A DNA stretch of 64,000 nt from Sambucus nigra (GCA_949130495.1 OX422215.1:71687244-71751243), one strand, 5' to 3'; shown: positions 23,278 to 35,000, numbered from the stretch's first letter. Notes: a model not told the origin generated them from the letters alone. Numbers and translations are program-made.

Positions 23278-25343
23278 TTACACCTTCTCCTTGTTTCCTA
23301 TGACTTCCTCAGAAGGTTTGGAGGAAGTGACTGGTTGCTCGGAGGACAAGGGTAGCTGCTCGGCAAAAGTGCTGGTTGATTGAAGTTGCTCGGAGCAAGG
23401 TTGAACAACAGGAACAGCAGGGACCTGATCTCCAATCATCATAGAAGATTCATCTGAGGCAACTTTATCCTCTTCTTCTTCTCCAGGAGAGGGAGGAGGG
23501 CCATGAGTGTGCTGCTGGTATAACTCAGAATTCTCAGCAACTTTTAGCTCCTGCAAGTCTGCAACCCATCCATCACTAAAATATTTGAGGCTGGCATACT
23601 CCATTTGAGAAGACATGTCATCCAGACCCTTGTTCCAGCCTTTATCCCAACCAGCACTGAATGATTTTAAACATTTTTCCTTTTTGCCTTATCCAAGGAG
23701 GTCCTTTCCCTAAGGAGCTCCTCGGCAGCCTTCAACTTCTCTTCCACCTCCGTTTTTTATCACTCGACATCTTGAAGTATAATAACTTCCTCTTCAGCAG
23801 ACTTGAGCTTAACTTCAAGCTCTTTGTTGCGCTGTTCAAACTTTTTGTTGCTCTGCTCAAACTCCTTCAACTTCTTCTCCAATTCCTTGGAGGCATTCAC
23901 AACTTGATTTATGTCCAGCTCAATGGACTTGAGTTGCTTCTTCCAAGCAACTTTATCTTCCTCGTACTTTTGACGAGAGTCTTTTAAAGATTGGGTCAGC
24001 CCAACAAAAGCTTCCTCTACACCTCCCGAGGAACTTGAAGCCTTGATAGCTTCATCCTTCTTCAAAATGTTGTTGAAACACGTCACTAGCTGAAAAAAGA
24101 AATCACTTAAAGTCAATACATGAACATAGTATTAAAAAATAAAGGGGTCGAGATAAAGATACTTACTGAGGTAATGTGTTGAGCAGCCAGGGTAGTGATA
24201 GTCTCACGAGAAAGAGTATCTTCAATGCCATGGACTTCTGGGATAGTCCAGGATTTTACCAAGCCCATAGCAGAGCTCGGAGGAACAAAAGTTGGAACAC
24301 TACCTTCAACATGTAAAGGTTGAGAGATAGGTTCAGCAGGTCTCTCAGAAGAGCTTTTCTTTAACCTCCTCAGAGGATCAGGAACATTTTTAACTAAAGA
24401 CATTATCTTTATTGGTGATATGATAATAACCTCGCTCGGAGGAGAGATAGCGATAGTCTTGCTCGGAGCCACAGGGGGCTTCTCGCCAGTCTTTTTGGCA
24501 GCAGCAGGAGGGGGTACATCAGTGGTTTTTATCCCTTCTTATGGGACATCTTATTTACTTTTCTTTGCCTCTACAGTGGCAGAGGCAGATTTGTTAAAAA
24601 AGGCAGGAGCTCTTCTTTTTTTCATCAGATCACTAATAGGAATACTCGACTCAGAGGAAGAACCTTCCACACTAGTCTCAGAGGTTGGTACTTGGTCAAG
24701 ATTAACTACCACTGGACGAGGATGAGCAGTGAAAGATGAAGTATAGCTTTTGTACTGCAACAAGTAAGAAGCATATCTAATATGCTCCTCAGCAACAGAT
24801 TGGTGCAAACTCCAGATAAGTTTTAAATGCTTTATATTAACATCAATTTCCTTTGGAGGTTTCCTTTTAATGTCAACTGCAATAAGCAAAAATCAAATAT
24901 CAGAGATGTATTTTATTAAACACAAAGAGAACAAGATTTAAAAAATAAAAACAACCTATCCCATTGCCATAAGGTGGACATCTGGAACCTTGGTATACAT
25001 CATCTCTATTTAATGGAGGGTGTTGTCAATTTTTCATCACCACCCCATGATCAAAGTAATCCCTATTGGCATTAGGAAGATTGACAACTAACGCTCTATT
25101 CAAAAACCTAATTTTTAAATAAAAAGTACTATCGCTGATAACCCATCTGTAGCAATACATAATCTCTGGAATCCCTAAACGGGTTCCATGAAGTTGATTC
25201 AACCTATGTACGCCATTAACTATCCTCCATGTATTTGGAGCTATTCTTGTAGGTACAACATCAAAATATTGGCAAAACTCCAAACACAAGGGATTTGGCG
25301 GGAAAGAAAAGCCACATTCGGCTACAAAAAACTGGGGAACCAA
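23278..25343 (-). pseudogene. R1 antisense gene: 'putative gypsy type transposon' domain plus coiled coil, with introns
   Basis: This lies on the strand opposite gag-pol. Exon 1 runs to 24956 and exon 2 is 24876-24167. Exon 3 starts at 24089 and runs to the stop at 23278. Introns are GT 24955-24954 / AG 24878-24877 (phase 1) and GTAAGT from 24166 / CAG to 24090 (phase 0). Exon 1 encodes FSFPPNPLCLEFCQYFDVVP and APNTWRIVNGVHRLNQLHG. This resembles the plant 'putative gypsy type transposon' family (Transposase_28), by recall. Exon 2 is Ser/Pro-rich and exon 3 is a long Lys/Glu coiled coil, then SLKYFSDGWVADLQELKV. Stops at 25028, 24551 and about 24540, and a frame change near 23660, inactivate it. 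R2 has a homologue at the matching place. Confidence 0.75.
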
Positions 25344-25879
25344 TGTCCCTCAGCCAAAGAAAAATAATCAGAAGGTTTAGAAAGTTCTTCCAAAATAACC
25401 CACGAAAGGGATTGAAAATTCATATCGAAATTTGTCAAGAAATTCAACAAGGTAAACTATGATGAACAAAGTAAATAAAGGAGAAGGAAGAAAATCATAC
25501 AGAAAAAGAGAGATCAATTGACAACGAACGATGGAAAGAATGAGGCACAAGATAGAAAGAAAATGAAGAATTCAAAGATACAGATTTGAAAAGTGAAAGA
25601 CGATAGGATTTCTGCCGCGCTTAAATACTTTACCTCGAGAATAGAGAAAGGCAATGATTACAAGGGAGGACGTTTGCATCTCCGACGGCTAAACGAAGAA
25701 AAGGGGCACAAATATCGAAGCGGTCATGAAAATTTAAAATATTTATGAGGCCTGTTACTATGCGCTCAAAAAGGAGTTATATACAACGAACATTCTCCTA
25801 AAAACCATAAAAACCAATAATCTGAGCAGTTTTCGAGAAGAATATTCCACACTTTTCTTCAACCTCAAAGTGTGAAACA

Positions 25880-25890
25880 TTGGGGGCTTC
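25880..25890 (+). other. R1 polypurine tract
   Basis: TTGGGGGCTTC sits immediately before the 3' LTR, the place of plus-strand DNA priming. Confidence 0.7.
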
Positions 25891-26446
25891 TGTTGATACT
25901 AAATTTAGTTTGTTGATGTGGACCATTCACCTGAAGACGTGTGTCAACCTACATGGCAATTATAAACACTTTGAACGAACAACATACTGTCACCGAGCTA
26001 CTCAGGCGCCCCGAGAAACTCAATCATACCAAGCAACTTAGGCTCCCCGAGGAGCTTAAGGCTCTGAGCAACTTAAGCATACCGAGTAACTCAGGCGGTC
26101 TGAGCAACTCAACGTATAGAGTATCCAAATCAGGAGAATCAAAAAGATGACTGCGCATTAAATGCTCATTATTATCATACAGATGTTTATGTCTACTAGA
26201 TAACAGCGCATTATCCTTTCACATGTACAGCCTCAAGGCTATAAATACATTGTAACCTCCTCATTAGAAGGGGACTCTGGATCTCTTGGTAAACCACTTA
26301 TCGAGAATTCCAGTCAAACAGTTAGTAATACAAAAATAGTGGACGTAGGCCATTCTTATAAGACTGAACCACTTTAAGATTCTTTTGTCTTATTTATTTT
26401 ATCTGTGATTGATTAATTAGAGATAATCTAATTTTTTACATCAACA
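25891..26446 (+). repeat. R1 3' LTR
   Basis: It is 556 bp, the same length as the 5' LTR (12669-13224). By hand count there are about 34 substitutions, of which roughly 29 are transitions, and no indels. Confidence 0.95.
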
Positions 26447-26742
26447 AACACATTCAATATAATGTAATTATAACTGTTTGTGGGAACCACACTCACAATT
26501 CAAGGTATCATTTTTTGTGTTTTGAATCTATTTTTTTTAACTACATTATTATTTATGAACCTAATAGGACCGAGACCGAACATGGGCCGCTTGAAAACCG
26601 AATAGGATCGAGACCGATTATTCCGGTCCGGTCTCGGTCCATAATTTTCTAGGACCGATTAATGCGGTCCGATCCCAAAAATACCTCAAAATCGGACCTG
26701 ACCTGACCGTGAACACCCCTACCTAGAAGGATAGGACCCTTG

Positions 26743-29700
26743 TGTAATACCCCATATTTTTATGGCTTTTAATTATGAGGTTAATTAAATGGAATTGTTT
26801 TTAATCTGGGATTTAATAAATTAATTTAGAATAATTAATTGAAAATTAATTCGGATTTAAATGCTAGCGGGACGAGAGTTAGTATTTGGTTATTATTATG
26901 TTGATGAATATTACTGAGTGATTATGGTAATATGTGATCATTGAATTTATTAAAAATGTTGCGAGTTGAAAATACGGCAGTTTCGGTAATTTAGTTGGAA
27001 CGCGCGTGTCAGTCGTGTCAGGACCCAATTTAATGAATTTATAAGTATTTTATTTTTATGTCATCCATATGATCTTTTTGAGTGCGCCAACGCGTCCGGA
27101 AGGTTTGAGATAGTCAGAAAACACTAACCGGGGGTTTAGTTTGGGTCCGGGGGCATTTTTACGCCTAACGGGCAACCCAGAAGGGTATTTTGGTAATTTT
27201 AAAAATTAAGAAATTAAGACCCACGAATTTTAGAGTTTATTTATATATTATTATAAAAGCCATTAGGGTCATTATCAGCCAAAAACAAGAGAGTGGGCTA
27301 CGTGAGTTAGAGGGAAGTTGCCAAAGGGTTTCCAAACCAAAACCACCACCCACCACCACCATTTTCGTTGGAATTGTGGCCGGAGAAAGGAGGAGGACCA
27401 GCCCTAAACATCATCAACGGATCAAAAGCAACGTTTTTCAAGCAAGTGATTTATCTTGCAAAGATTCAAAGCATATAGTTTACATGTTTTTATAAATTTG
27501 AAGATTTATCATGAAAATTGAAAATTGAATGGATTTGAAAGGTTTAAAATCATAATCTGGATAGGACTTGCATCTAGTAATTATTGGAGATGATAACAAC
27601 CACGAATTTATGATTTATGGTAGAGAATTATGAAATTTGATTGAATTATGCGATGTTCTTGAAGAAATAGGAAAAGTAGGTTTTTATATGAAAATTAGGT
27701 ATTTTGATTTAAGTAACTGATGTTATAGGTTGATTTGATGAATCTAAAATGTGGGGAATGATGTAAACATGTTAGTAGGTTGATTAGTATATTTAGTTGT
27801 GAGTTTTGGACGTTAGAATGAAGAGTTTGAGGTGTAAAAAGTGGAGAAACCGTAACTGTTAAGAATTTCTGGGCTAATACCTGCTTGATCGATCAATCGA
27901 CTCAAGAATGTCGATCGATCGAACTTTCGATCGATCGACCCCTTTTCTTCAATCGATCGATCCTTTCTGAGTTTTGACAATTGTTTCTCTTTACGATTTA
28001 ATGATTATTCCAAAGTCGATGTTGGTTATTAGGGAGATTAATATGATATTGTGGGACTTAAACAAAGTCAGTAGGGTCTTAGTATTATTGAAGAATGTTA
28101 TAACCTATGGAATTAATTGCTATTGCTTACGAGGGTCTACCGAGTGAGGTACGATTAGAAAGCATTTGAATTGAAACTATAACGGGAATTAATGATGATA
28201 TAAGATTACGGGCAGCAACGGAGGGGTTTCAAGTACTGAGATGACATTAGAAACCAATAAGAGACCTGGTAACCTTTTGAGATAGGTTTAAGTACTCAAA
28301 TTGATACGACGAGAGACTTATCAAACGAAAAGTATATTATGTGTAATGTTCGGGGTAAACTTGCTACGTATGAAACTAACTAGATGAAATGTGTGAACAT
28401 CTATATTGATATATGATTACTTACGTTGTGTGAATGCCTAGTGTATGGATTTCTTATGTGTATGACATACCTACCATACTTGCTATCACGGGAGGTTAGT
28501 TTTATTTTGGAAAAGGACCATCTTATCCTTGTGTGCCTTCGGGGGGATTTAGACTGGTACCTTAAGGACATAGGGCTGTGAATGACTTATTTGTGAGTTG
28601 ATAAGTCAGCTGACCATGTGAGCGTAGGTATGTGCGTGACCCATGGGTATGTGAACTATATTCGCCTCCAATATGTGTGATTTGTATTTAGAAGGTTCCT
28701 GAGTGATTCGAAACTTGTGATCCTCACGTACGTGATGTACCGGGATTCGATAGAAGAGTATGAGGGCATCGTAGGTTCTATCCTTGTGGTATGCCTTAAT
28801 TTCGTATGAGATATTATTACGGATGCATATTCATGTTCTGGAGATTGTTCAGTTGTGTTGCTTAGTAGATGTGAATAACTAAGATATTTTGAATGGGTTA
28901 AGAATGAGAATTTAATTAAATCTTGAGATAAGCAATTTAATGAATGTGAACCTGGGTTATATATATGGCTTATTCGGGGGTTACGTGTAATTACTCTATG
29001 TTAGAATGCGAAGGCAGGAGTGGTACAAACTAGTTAGATAGGGGCATAACTAGGATGGGTAAAAGGCATACGTTAGGCGTGCACAGTAGTTGAGAGGTAA
29101 GAAACTCATGTGAGAGTACGCAACTAACGTGTTTATAATATGTGATGTTTAATTTTAATTTAAACACTTGCTAAACTTTTAAACTGTTTTCACATCGGGC
29201 TCTAACCCGTTTTCCTTCAAATCTATTTTTGTTTTGTAAAAACCTTTTAGGTGCCCAGCCACAGGGACGCCAAGCATAGGAGTTCCATTCAGATGACGTG
29301 TTGTAACTGTTGTGAAAGTTACAGGATCTTGGTAGTAGACGATCTCATTTTATCCTTGATTCCTTCAGAGTCATTTGTATCAGATAGGGCATGTCGCCCA
29401 TTCTTATTTAGAGGTTGTAGTTACAGACCTTCGGTGTTTTAGTTTTTGGTTCATTATTTATTCAGACTCTTGTATTGGGACATTTTTTTTACTCTGGCAT
29501 GTTTATTATTGGAGTGTTTACTCCAGACTTATTTGATTTCTTCTCGATGAGCATTTTTATGAGATTGGTTATGCGATTGATGGTTTATTAAGTAAATTCT
29601 TGTTTAATTGTTGGCTTAATTAATAAATTTGACATCTCTCTTTTTAAATATTAGGTGGCTAGTAATTAATTGAATGTTTTTCGACAGTGATGCTAAGACT

Positions 29701-29773
29701 GAACCAACTGGATATTCTGTATTAATTTGATAAAGGAGTAGCTACCAGGTATTTAATTAGACGGGGTGTCACA
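26743..29773 (+). mobile_element. 3,031-bp solo LTR, Tekay/Del-like
   Basis: It starts TGTAATACCCC and ends GGGGTGTCACA, with CCTTG duplicated at 26738-26742 and 29774-29778. There is no primer site, polypurine tract or coding sequence inside, so it is a solo LTR left by LTR-LTR recombination. Long LTRs with TGTAAYACCCC ends are typical of Tekay/Del chromoviruses, and R4 in this window has the same ends. A cluster of GATCGATC palindromes lies at 27893-27962. It sits inside the R2 left LTR. Confidence 0.88.
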
Positions 29774-29778
29774 CCTTG

Positions 29779-30045
29779 TACTTATAAATAAGGGCGACCT
29801 CACCCAATTTGATGATATTGACTTGTATCTTACACACGACTAGTTGGACTCTCAGCTTGCAACCCTAGTACTTCAATCGTCTTTCATTATTCCAGGAAAT
29901 ATACTAGTCTCCATCTCTTCCTCGTGGATGTAGGTAGGACGATATGCTGAATCACGTGCATCTTGTGTTCTCTACGTTGCATTGATATTACCTTCTGAGG
30001 CTAAATTATAATATTATTTTTATTGTGGGTTTGATATCCCCTACA
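29779..30045 (+). repeat. R2 left LTR, last segment
   Basis: It matches 34730-35000: GACCTCACC, TATTGACTTGTATCTT, TAGGTAGGACGAT, GCTAAATTATAATATT and GATATCCCCTACA. Confidence 0.8.
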
Positions 30046-30068
30046 ATTTTGCGTCGTTTGTGGGAAAG
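30046..30068 (+). other. R2 primer-binding site (degenerate)
   Basis: TTTTGCGTCGTTTGTGGGAA follows the LTR directly. It is a mutated form of the Tat primer site seen in R3 (TTGGCGCCGTCTGTGGGAAC). Confidence 0.65.
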
Positions 30069-30174
30069 TTTTGAACGAGTGCTAGGTATCTTTCATCCAT
30101 GTTAGAGTAACAGATGTTAGGAAATTCTCTGGAGAGACATCATTATAAGGTTTGGGATCCCAAGAGTACTGGTC

Positions 30175-30832
30175 GCCAAAAACGGAACACGATTTGACAA
30201 CGACATTTTTCAAGAATTTTGTGCAGAGCATGGGATCAAAATTCACTACGCATCAGTAGTGTCCCCTTAGTGAACTAACTCGAATGAGATCACTAGCAAG
30301 ACTCTTCTCTCATTGATCAAGCATCGACTGGAAAATTTCAAAGGAAGATGGGTGGATGAACTCCTTTACGTCCTTAAGGCGTAGAAGACAACACCGTGAA
30401 GGCCAACAAAGGAAACACCCTACTCTCTGACTTATGGTATGGAGGTCGCATCCCTCTTAAGATTGAATTCCTAACTCTCAAATCAATTTTTGTTAAAGAT
30501 GGTCATAATGATGATCGATTGTCTCACGAGTTGGATCTGGCCAAAGAGCTAAGGGAGAAGGCTCTCGTACACTTAGCAGCTTACCATTAGGAATTGGCAA
30601 AGTAGCATGACAATAAGGTCAAGGTCATAGAGTTCCACGTCAGTGACTTGGTTTTGAGAAAGCTCATGCTGGCATTAAAAAAACCTTCATATGGAAAGCT
30701 GGCAACAAACTTGCAAGGCCCTTACAGAGTATTTTCAAAGGGTAGTGGCAGATCTCATCACCTATAAAAGTTAAATAAAATAGTAGTCCCAAGATCATGG
30801 AATGCCATGAACCTTAGAAAGTGTTATCATTA
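30175..30832 (+). pseudogene. R2 integrase 3' fragment
   Basis: The frame begins abruptly with KNGTRFDNDIFQEFCAEHG (the second catalytic Asp region of integrase). It continues with GRWVDELLYVLKA and TPYSLTYGMEVRIPLKIEF and ends in LRKCYH then a stop, matching the R1 integrase end (LRKYYQ). TAG and frame breaks interrupt it. Everything from gag to the first half of integrase is gone: only about 130 bp separate the primer site from this fragment, so one large internal deletion is likely. Confidence 0.8.
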
Positions 30833-30943
30833 GATAGGTTTTAGAAATATTTTTTTTTCTTTTATGCACAATAAGATGATTCATGGATATTAAAAGAGTT
30901 TTTTTTTTAGTAAATTGTGTTTTATTATTTTACTTATTCAAAC

Positions 30944-31490
30944 CCATTCAAGCAATGGTACAACTCGGAAACAAGTCGGTCACTTGAGAACATATCATTA
31001 AACCCACCTGAAAATGGTGGTATAGCCTAAGTTAGGTTGGTTGGCCTAAAAGAGGAAAAACCCATCTAAGAATTCGGGGTATAACTTAAACGTAAGTTGG
31101 TCGTCTACATTTGGCATCTAACCCACTTCAAGCAGTGGTACAACTTAAAACAAGTCGTTCGCCTGAGAGCCTCGAACTAAACCCACCTGAAAATGGTGGT
31201 ACAATCTAAGTTGGGATGGTCGATCTAGAATAGGTAGAACCCACCTAAAAATTGGATGGTACAACTTAGATGTAAATTGGTCGCCTTTTGTTATCAAATC
31301 CACTCAAGCAGCGGTACGACTTAAAATAAGTCATTTGCCTAAAAACCTCACGCTAAACCCACCTGAAAATGGTGGTATAACCTACGTTGGGTCTGCCGGC
31401 CCAGAACATGCATAAAACCCATATAAAATCTATGGTATAACTTGAAAAAAGATTGATCGCCCCCTATTGGGGGCACCTATAAAAAAATGG
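30944..31490 (+). repeat. R2 3'-region tandem repeat, three copies of about 175-185 bp
   Basis: Copies start near 30944, 31128 and 31300. Each has TCAAGCA(A/G)(T/C)GGTACAACTT, then a GTCG(G/T)TC segment, then ACCCACCTGAAAATGGTGGT (itself an inverted repeat around TGAAAATG). This is the same place as the 31-bp array of R1, but the sequence is unrelated apart from a GTTGGTCG motif. Confidence 0.85.
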
Positions 31491-31806
31491 ACGATCAAAC
31501 TAACTTATAATAGTTAATGTGATCTATAATCAAATGAACAATCAAATTAACTTACAATAGTTAAAGCGATGTATAATCAAATGAACGATCAAACTAATTG
31601 GTAACAAACTAAACATAATCTACTAGTATATTTTTTAAAGGCATAATCAAGGAGATAAAATACTAAACATGTCATATGTGAAAGAAAAATGCAAACTGAA
31701 AAATAAAGTGAACTTAAAATAATTTTATTAGTAAAATGAAAATAGTCGCAGGCCTACAAAAGAACGACCAAACGATCTACAAGAGTTGAACAAAAATAAA
31801 AACAAA

Positions 31807-34075
31807 CTAACTAGGAACTAGGGGTGACCTCCCCTGACTTGCAGCAGCAGCATCCCCCTCGGGCAGAGTAGGGGGATCTGTGGTGACCTGGTTCGCGACC
31901 TCAACAATTTGGTCGATCTCCTCCACGGGTTGATTTTCCTCCATAATCGGAAGATCGATGGTTGGGTCCCTCAAGTTCTTCACCCCTTCCATTGGGTTCT
32001 CCAAAGGGAGTGCTCGAGGTAGGTTGGATCACCTTCATGGACTTTACCCCTTTAAAGTTCATGATTGTCCAATTGCAACGTGACCTCTTGAACTGCCACC
32101 TCAAAGCCTTCATTATAGGCTTTATTGAAGTCGTCCTCATTCGACTTCCCCAAAGCCCTCTTTTATCATTAAAGGATTAATTTCTGCAACACTTTTCGAT
32201 AGAGTGATATATTCAATGAGGATAACTCAGTGTCCACTCGGTTGAACTCGAGTTGAGTCAAATTAGCCTCCTCCACAACCTTATTTTTTACGGTTGTTTC
32301 ATCCTTTATCTTCTGAGTGAGATTGGCCAGCTCCGACTTCTTGACCGTTAACATGTTCTTCAGAATATTGTTGGACTCAAAGAGCTGGTCATTGTTCTTC
32401 CTCAGGTGGTCGATGCGATTTGCGAGCTCCAGGGTGACCTGCATAGCCCGCATAAAGGATAGGCAATAATTAGTTCAAGTAAATTGCAAAAAAATCTAAA
32501 AATACAAGTAAAGAATGAAACTTACTAATACGTTATGTCGAAGGCCTTCTTTATTGAGCCATTCCAAAGGAAACCATCTCATATCGATCATATCATAGGA
32601 AAAGATCGCCACTTGAGCGACGGAGTGAGAAATAACCACATCTTTGTGGGTCGAGTCAGTAGCAGTGGTCGGCTCTTTTCCTTTCATAAAGGCAAGCTCC
32701 ATGGATGACTCATACTACTTTATAGTGGGGGAGTCTTAGAATGACGTTGTGCTTATCTTTCGATGATGATCACATATTGGTTTTATAATGGGGGGAATAG
32801 GGGCATGAGAATATGTCTGTCCTCCTCTGTTTATCCTTCTCGGCCTTCCTGTCCCTTTGGCATTCATGCTCTCGGGCTTCTTTATCTTTGAGGGTCATGA
32901 CCCTCTTCTTCTGCTACTTTTACGCAGTTTGTTCAGCTTGTTTGTCTTAGGCCCCCATATTTTTCAGGTTGGCTTGGGCAACTGTCAAATCAATTTATCT
33001 TCTTGATCGACTTGTCGTGTCTTCAAGATCCTTTGGAATATGAGGAAAAGTAAAATCCTCAGTACAAAATTATCTTCTGCTTCCACCTCAACCCAGGGAC
33101 GACTTAAGATGCTAATCTCCTTAAAATGAAAAAAAAGGTCATAATCTGTCAAAAAATGAATCATTTTTTGTAGCCTCCTCCTATCGATTATTGCTAGATT
33201 CAGTCGCGATAACGTAGGGGCTATTCCCATAAGTGATCTTGTTTCATGGCTTCACTAGGCACGGGAGTGTATGTAAGGACGTATTAGTTGTCGACCATTG
33301 TATAATCAACAACAGTGACCTCGAGAATAACAGTAAAGTTTGTAACTAACGGTTAACTCGTAACCACAAAAAATGTGGGTCATTTTCCAATAGGGACGAA
33401 CGCCGATCAAAGTTTGAATTTTTTCTAAATGAGTTAAAGATCTCTCAAGTTCACTTGGTAATCTTCTAGCTTACAATTTAAGAAGCGATCTGCACAAAAG
33501 GTGTAACCGGTCCGTAATGAGACAAAAAATCATAATGTTATGGAGATGATGGGCGACCTACCAAATCTTCCCTTCGTTGAAGGGACTCAGAGTCCCTCGT
33601 AATTACCATAATACAAATACCTAGAAAGCACAATGATATTCCTTTTGGTATCCTTTTGCGATCTGGGAAAGTATGTAACCAGGTTGCGGAACTTATCCCT
33701 GGCCTGGAAATGGTATATATCAGTCCTTAGGGAACACCTCAGGTTGTAACAATACATTATTTCGTTGAGGTCAAGTTTGGTACCACATATTTTGTTTATG
33801 GCTATTATACCCATCACTATTCAGTAGAAATTATTATTCGCCTGGATTGGGAGTGTTTTATAGTATCAAAGTACCTCTACCAGCAATGGGTGGAGGGGAA
33901 AGCAAACTCCCCCTCCAATATTGCCATTGTCATTAAAGAGACTTCACCATTAAGAAGATCGAATACATCTTCATCTTCTGGTGAAGTTTTAATAAATACA
34001 TTATCGGGAATTAGGTTCTTGGTACAAAATTCTTTAATGTCATTCGTGGCAAACATTTATATTTCCTCCCACGTC
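31807..34075 (-). pseudogene. R2 antisense gene block (homologue of the R1 antisense gene)
   Basis: At about 33870-33590 the minus strand encodes EGEFAFPLHPLLVEVL and IAINKICGTKLDLNEIMYCY. This aligns with the R1 block (FSFPPNPLCLEFCQYF and RLNQLHGTRLGIPEIMYCY). Further along are an acidic segment at about 33050-33120, a coiled coil at 32453-32169 (LRKNNDQLFESNNILKNML) and an acidic, Pro-rich tail near 31810-32000. Stops and frame changes are frequent, so it is not functional. The domain order (globular domain, linker, coiled coil) is the same as in R1. That supports an old, inherited gene rather than chance open frames. Confidence 0.65.
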
Positions 34076-34607
34076 TAGGCATCGAAAAGATATGGAGAAG
34101 AAAGAGATGTAAACAAAATAGTTAAGAACTATATTCTAGAATAACTCTAAAGAGATAGGGGTAACAGGTGGAAATACCTTGCGTGGATGAAAATGGCAAA
34201 GGTATAAGGTTTTTGAGGCCATATTCATTTTGTCTACAATGTCAAATCAACCGGTGTCCAGTGAAAAGGTCAGAAGCTCGCCCCAATTGCATCGCAGTAC
34301 ACGCGCCCATGCGCCATGATTATTCGGGAAGCCTACTGATGGTTCTCGATGTTCAAGGAGTGGGAAACATGCCTGATAATATGTAATTATTACTGCCCAC
34401 TTTGGGAAGTGAGCATGTGTTAAAATAGAAATGACGGTTGAAGAAATTCATGGTGACACTTAGCCAAGCATAACTAAAAAGACTAGTTCGGTCAGCATAT
34501 TGGTTGACCATACCAGCTTTTGGGGGAATTGAAGGGAATATAGTCAAATGCGTGCCACGTGGTTGACACATGGCCCTCGGGTAACAACAAGCATAGTCGG
34601 TTAAATA

Positions 34608-35000
34608 TGTAGGGGAGATAAGTAGAAATTTAAGAAGATCAGGTAGATGGTGTGGAAGACCAATCCTAATAGGACTCTATGACTTGTAAATTGGATTAAC
34701 ATAAAGACACCAAGAAGGATAGGACCTTTGTACGTATTAATAAGGGTGACCTCACCTAACTTGAGGGTATTGACTTGTATCTTGCACACGACGACTTGGA
34801 ATCTCAGCTAGAAACCCTAGCACTCCAATTATCCTTCGTTCTTTAGGAAATATACTAATCTCCCTCCCTTCATCGTGGACGTAGGTAGGACGATCTGTTG
34901 GACCGCGTACATCATGTTTTCTATGTGTTTGTTGCATTCATATTACCTTTCAGAGCTAAATTATAATATTGATTTTATTGTGGATTTGATATCCCCTGCA
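34608..35000 (+). repeat. R2 right LTR
   Basis: TGTAGGGGAGATAAG to GATATCCCCTGCA. The start may lie further left, at about 34530, because TTTTGGGGGAAT at 34518-34529 looks like a polypurine tract. In that case the left LTR has lost its first 78 bp or so. Confidence 0.7.

Larger units (their letters stand above)
12669..26446 (+). mobile_element. R1: full-length but inactivated Tat-lineage Ty3/gypsy retrotransposon with antisense genes
   Basis: It has two 556-bp LTRs, TSD AACAC (12664-12668 and 26447-26451), a primer-binding site after the 5' LTR and a purine tract before the 3' LTR. The internal order is gag, protease, [hAT B insert], RT, RNase H, archaeal-type RNase H, integrase, a 31-bp tandem array, then a minus-strand gene block. 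The second RNase H, the antisense genes and the 3' tandem array are together diagnostic of the plant Tat lineage. By hand count the LTRs differ at about 34 of 556 sites, mostly transitions, so the insertion is probably a few million years old (depends on the assumed rate). Confidence 0.93.
11602..26721. mobile_element. hAT-like element A (about 1.34 kb without its insert)
   Basis: The left end is TAGGGGTGTGCACGAACCC and the reverse complement of the right end is TAGGGGTGTTCACGGTC. CCTAGAAG is duplicated at 11594-11601 and 26722-26729. GGACCG/CGGTCC motifs crowd both subterminal regions (11620-11780 and 26565-26710). A CT microsatellite sits at about 11903-11940. It has no transposase ORF, so it is non-autonomous. 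R1 is inserted in it. Confidence 0.88.
11387..35000 (+). mobile_element. R2: old, gutted Tat-type Ty3/gypsy element holding four nested insertions
   Basis: The left LTR is split into 11387-11601, 26730-26742 and 29779-30045; the right LTR ends at 35000. Shared landmarks are GGGGAGATAAG, CTCTATGACTTGTAAAT, AGGATAGGACC, TATTGACTTGTATCTT and GATATCCCCT(A/G)CA. Internally only a 3' integrase fragment, a tandem-repeat block and a decayed antisense gene region remain. No TSD is visible (GAATA versus CTTTT), so the left end may be truncated. Confidence 0.75.

Noticed and set aside
12669..26446. hAT A and R1 as a single large DNA transposon carrying pol
   Set aside because: R1 has its own LTRs and AACAC target duplication inside A, so they are separate insertions.
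26743..29773. A complete retrotransposon instead of a solo LTR
   Set aside because: No internal repeated termini, primer site, polypurine tract or pol motif occurs within the 3 kb; the ends and TSD fit one LTR.
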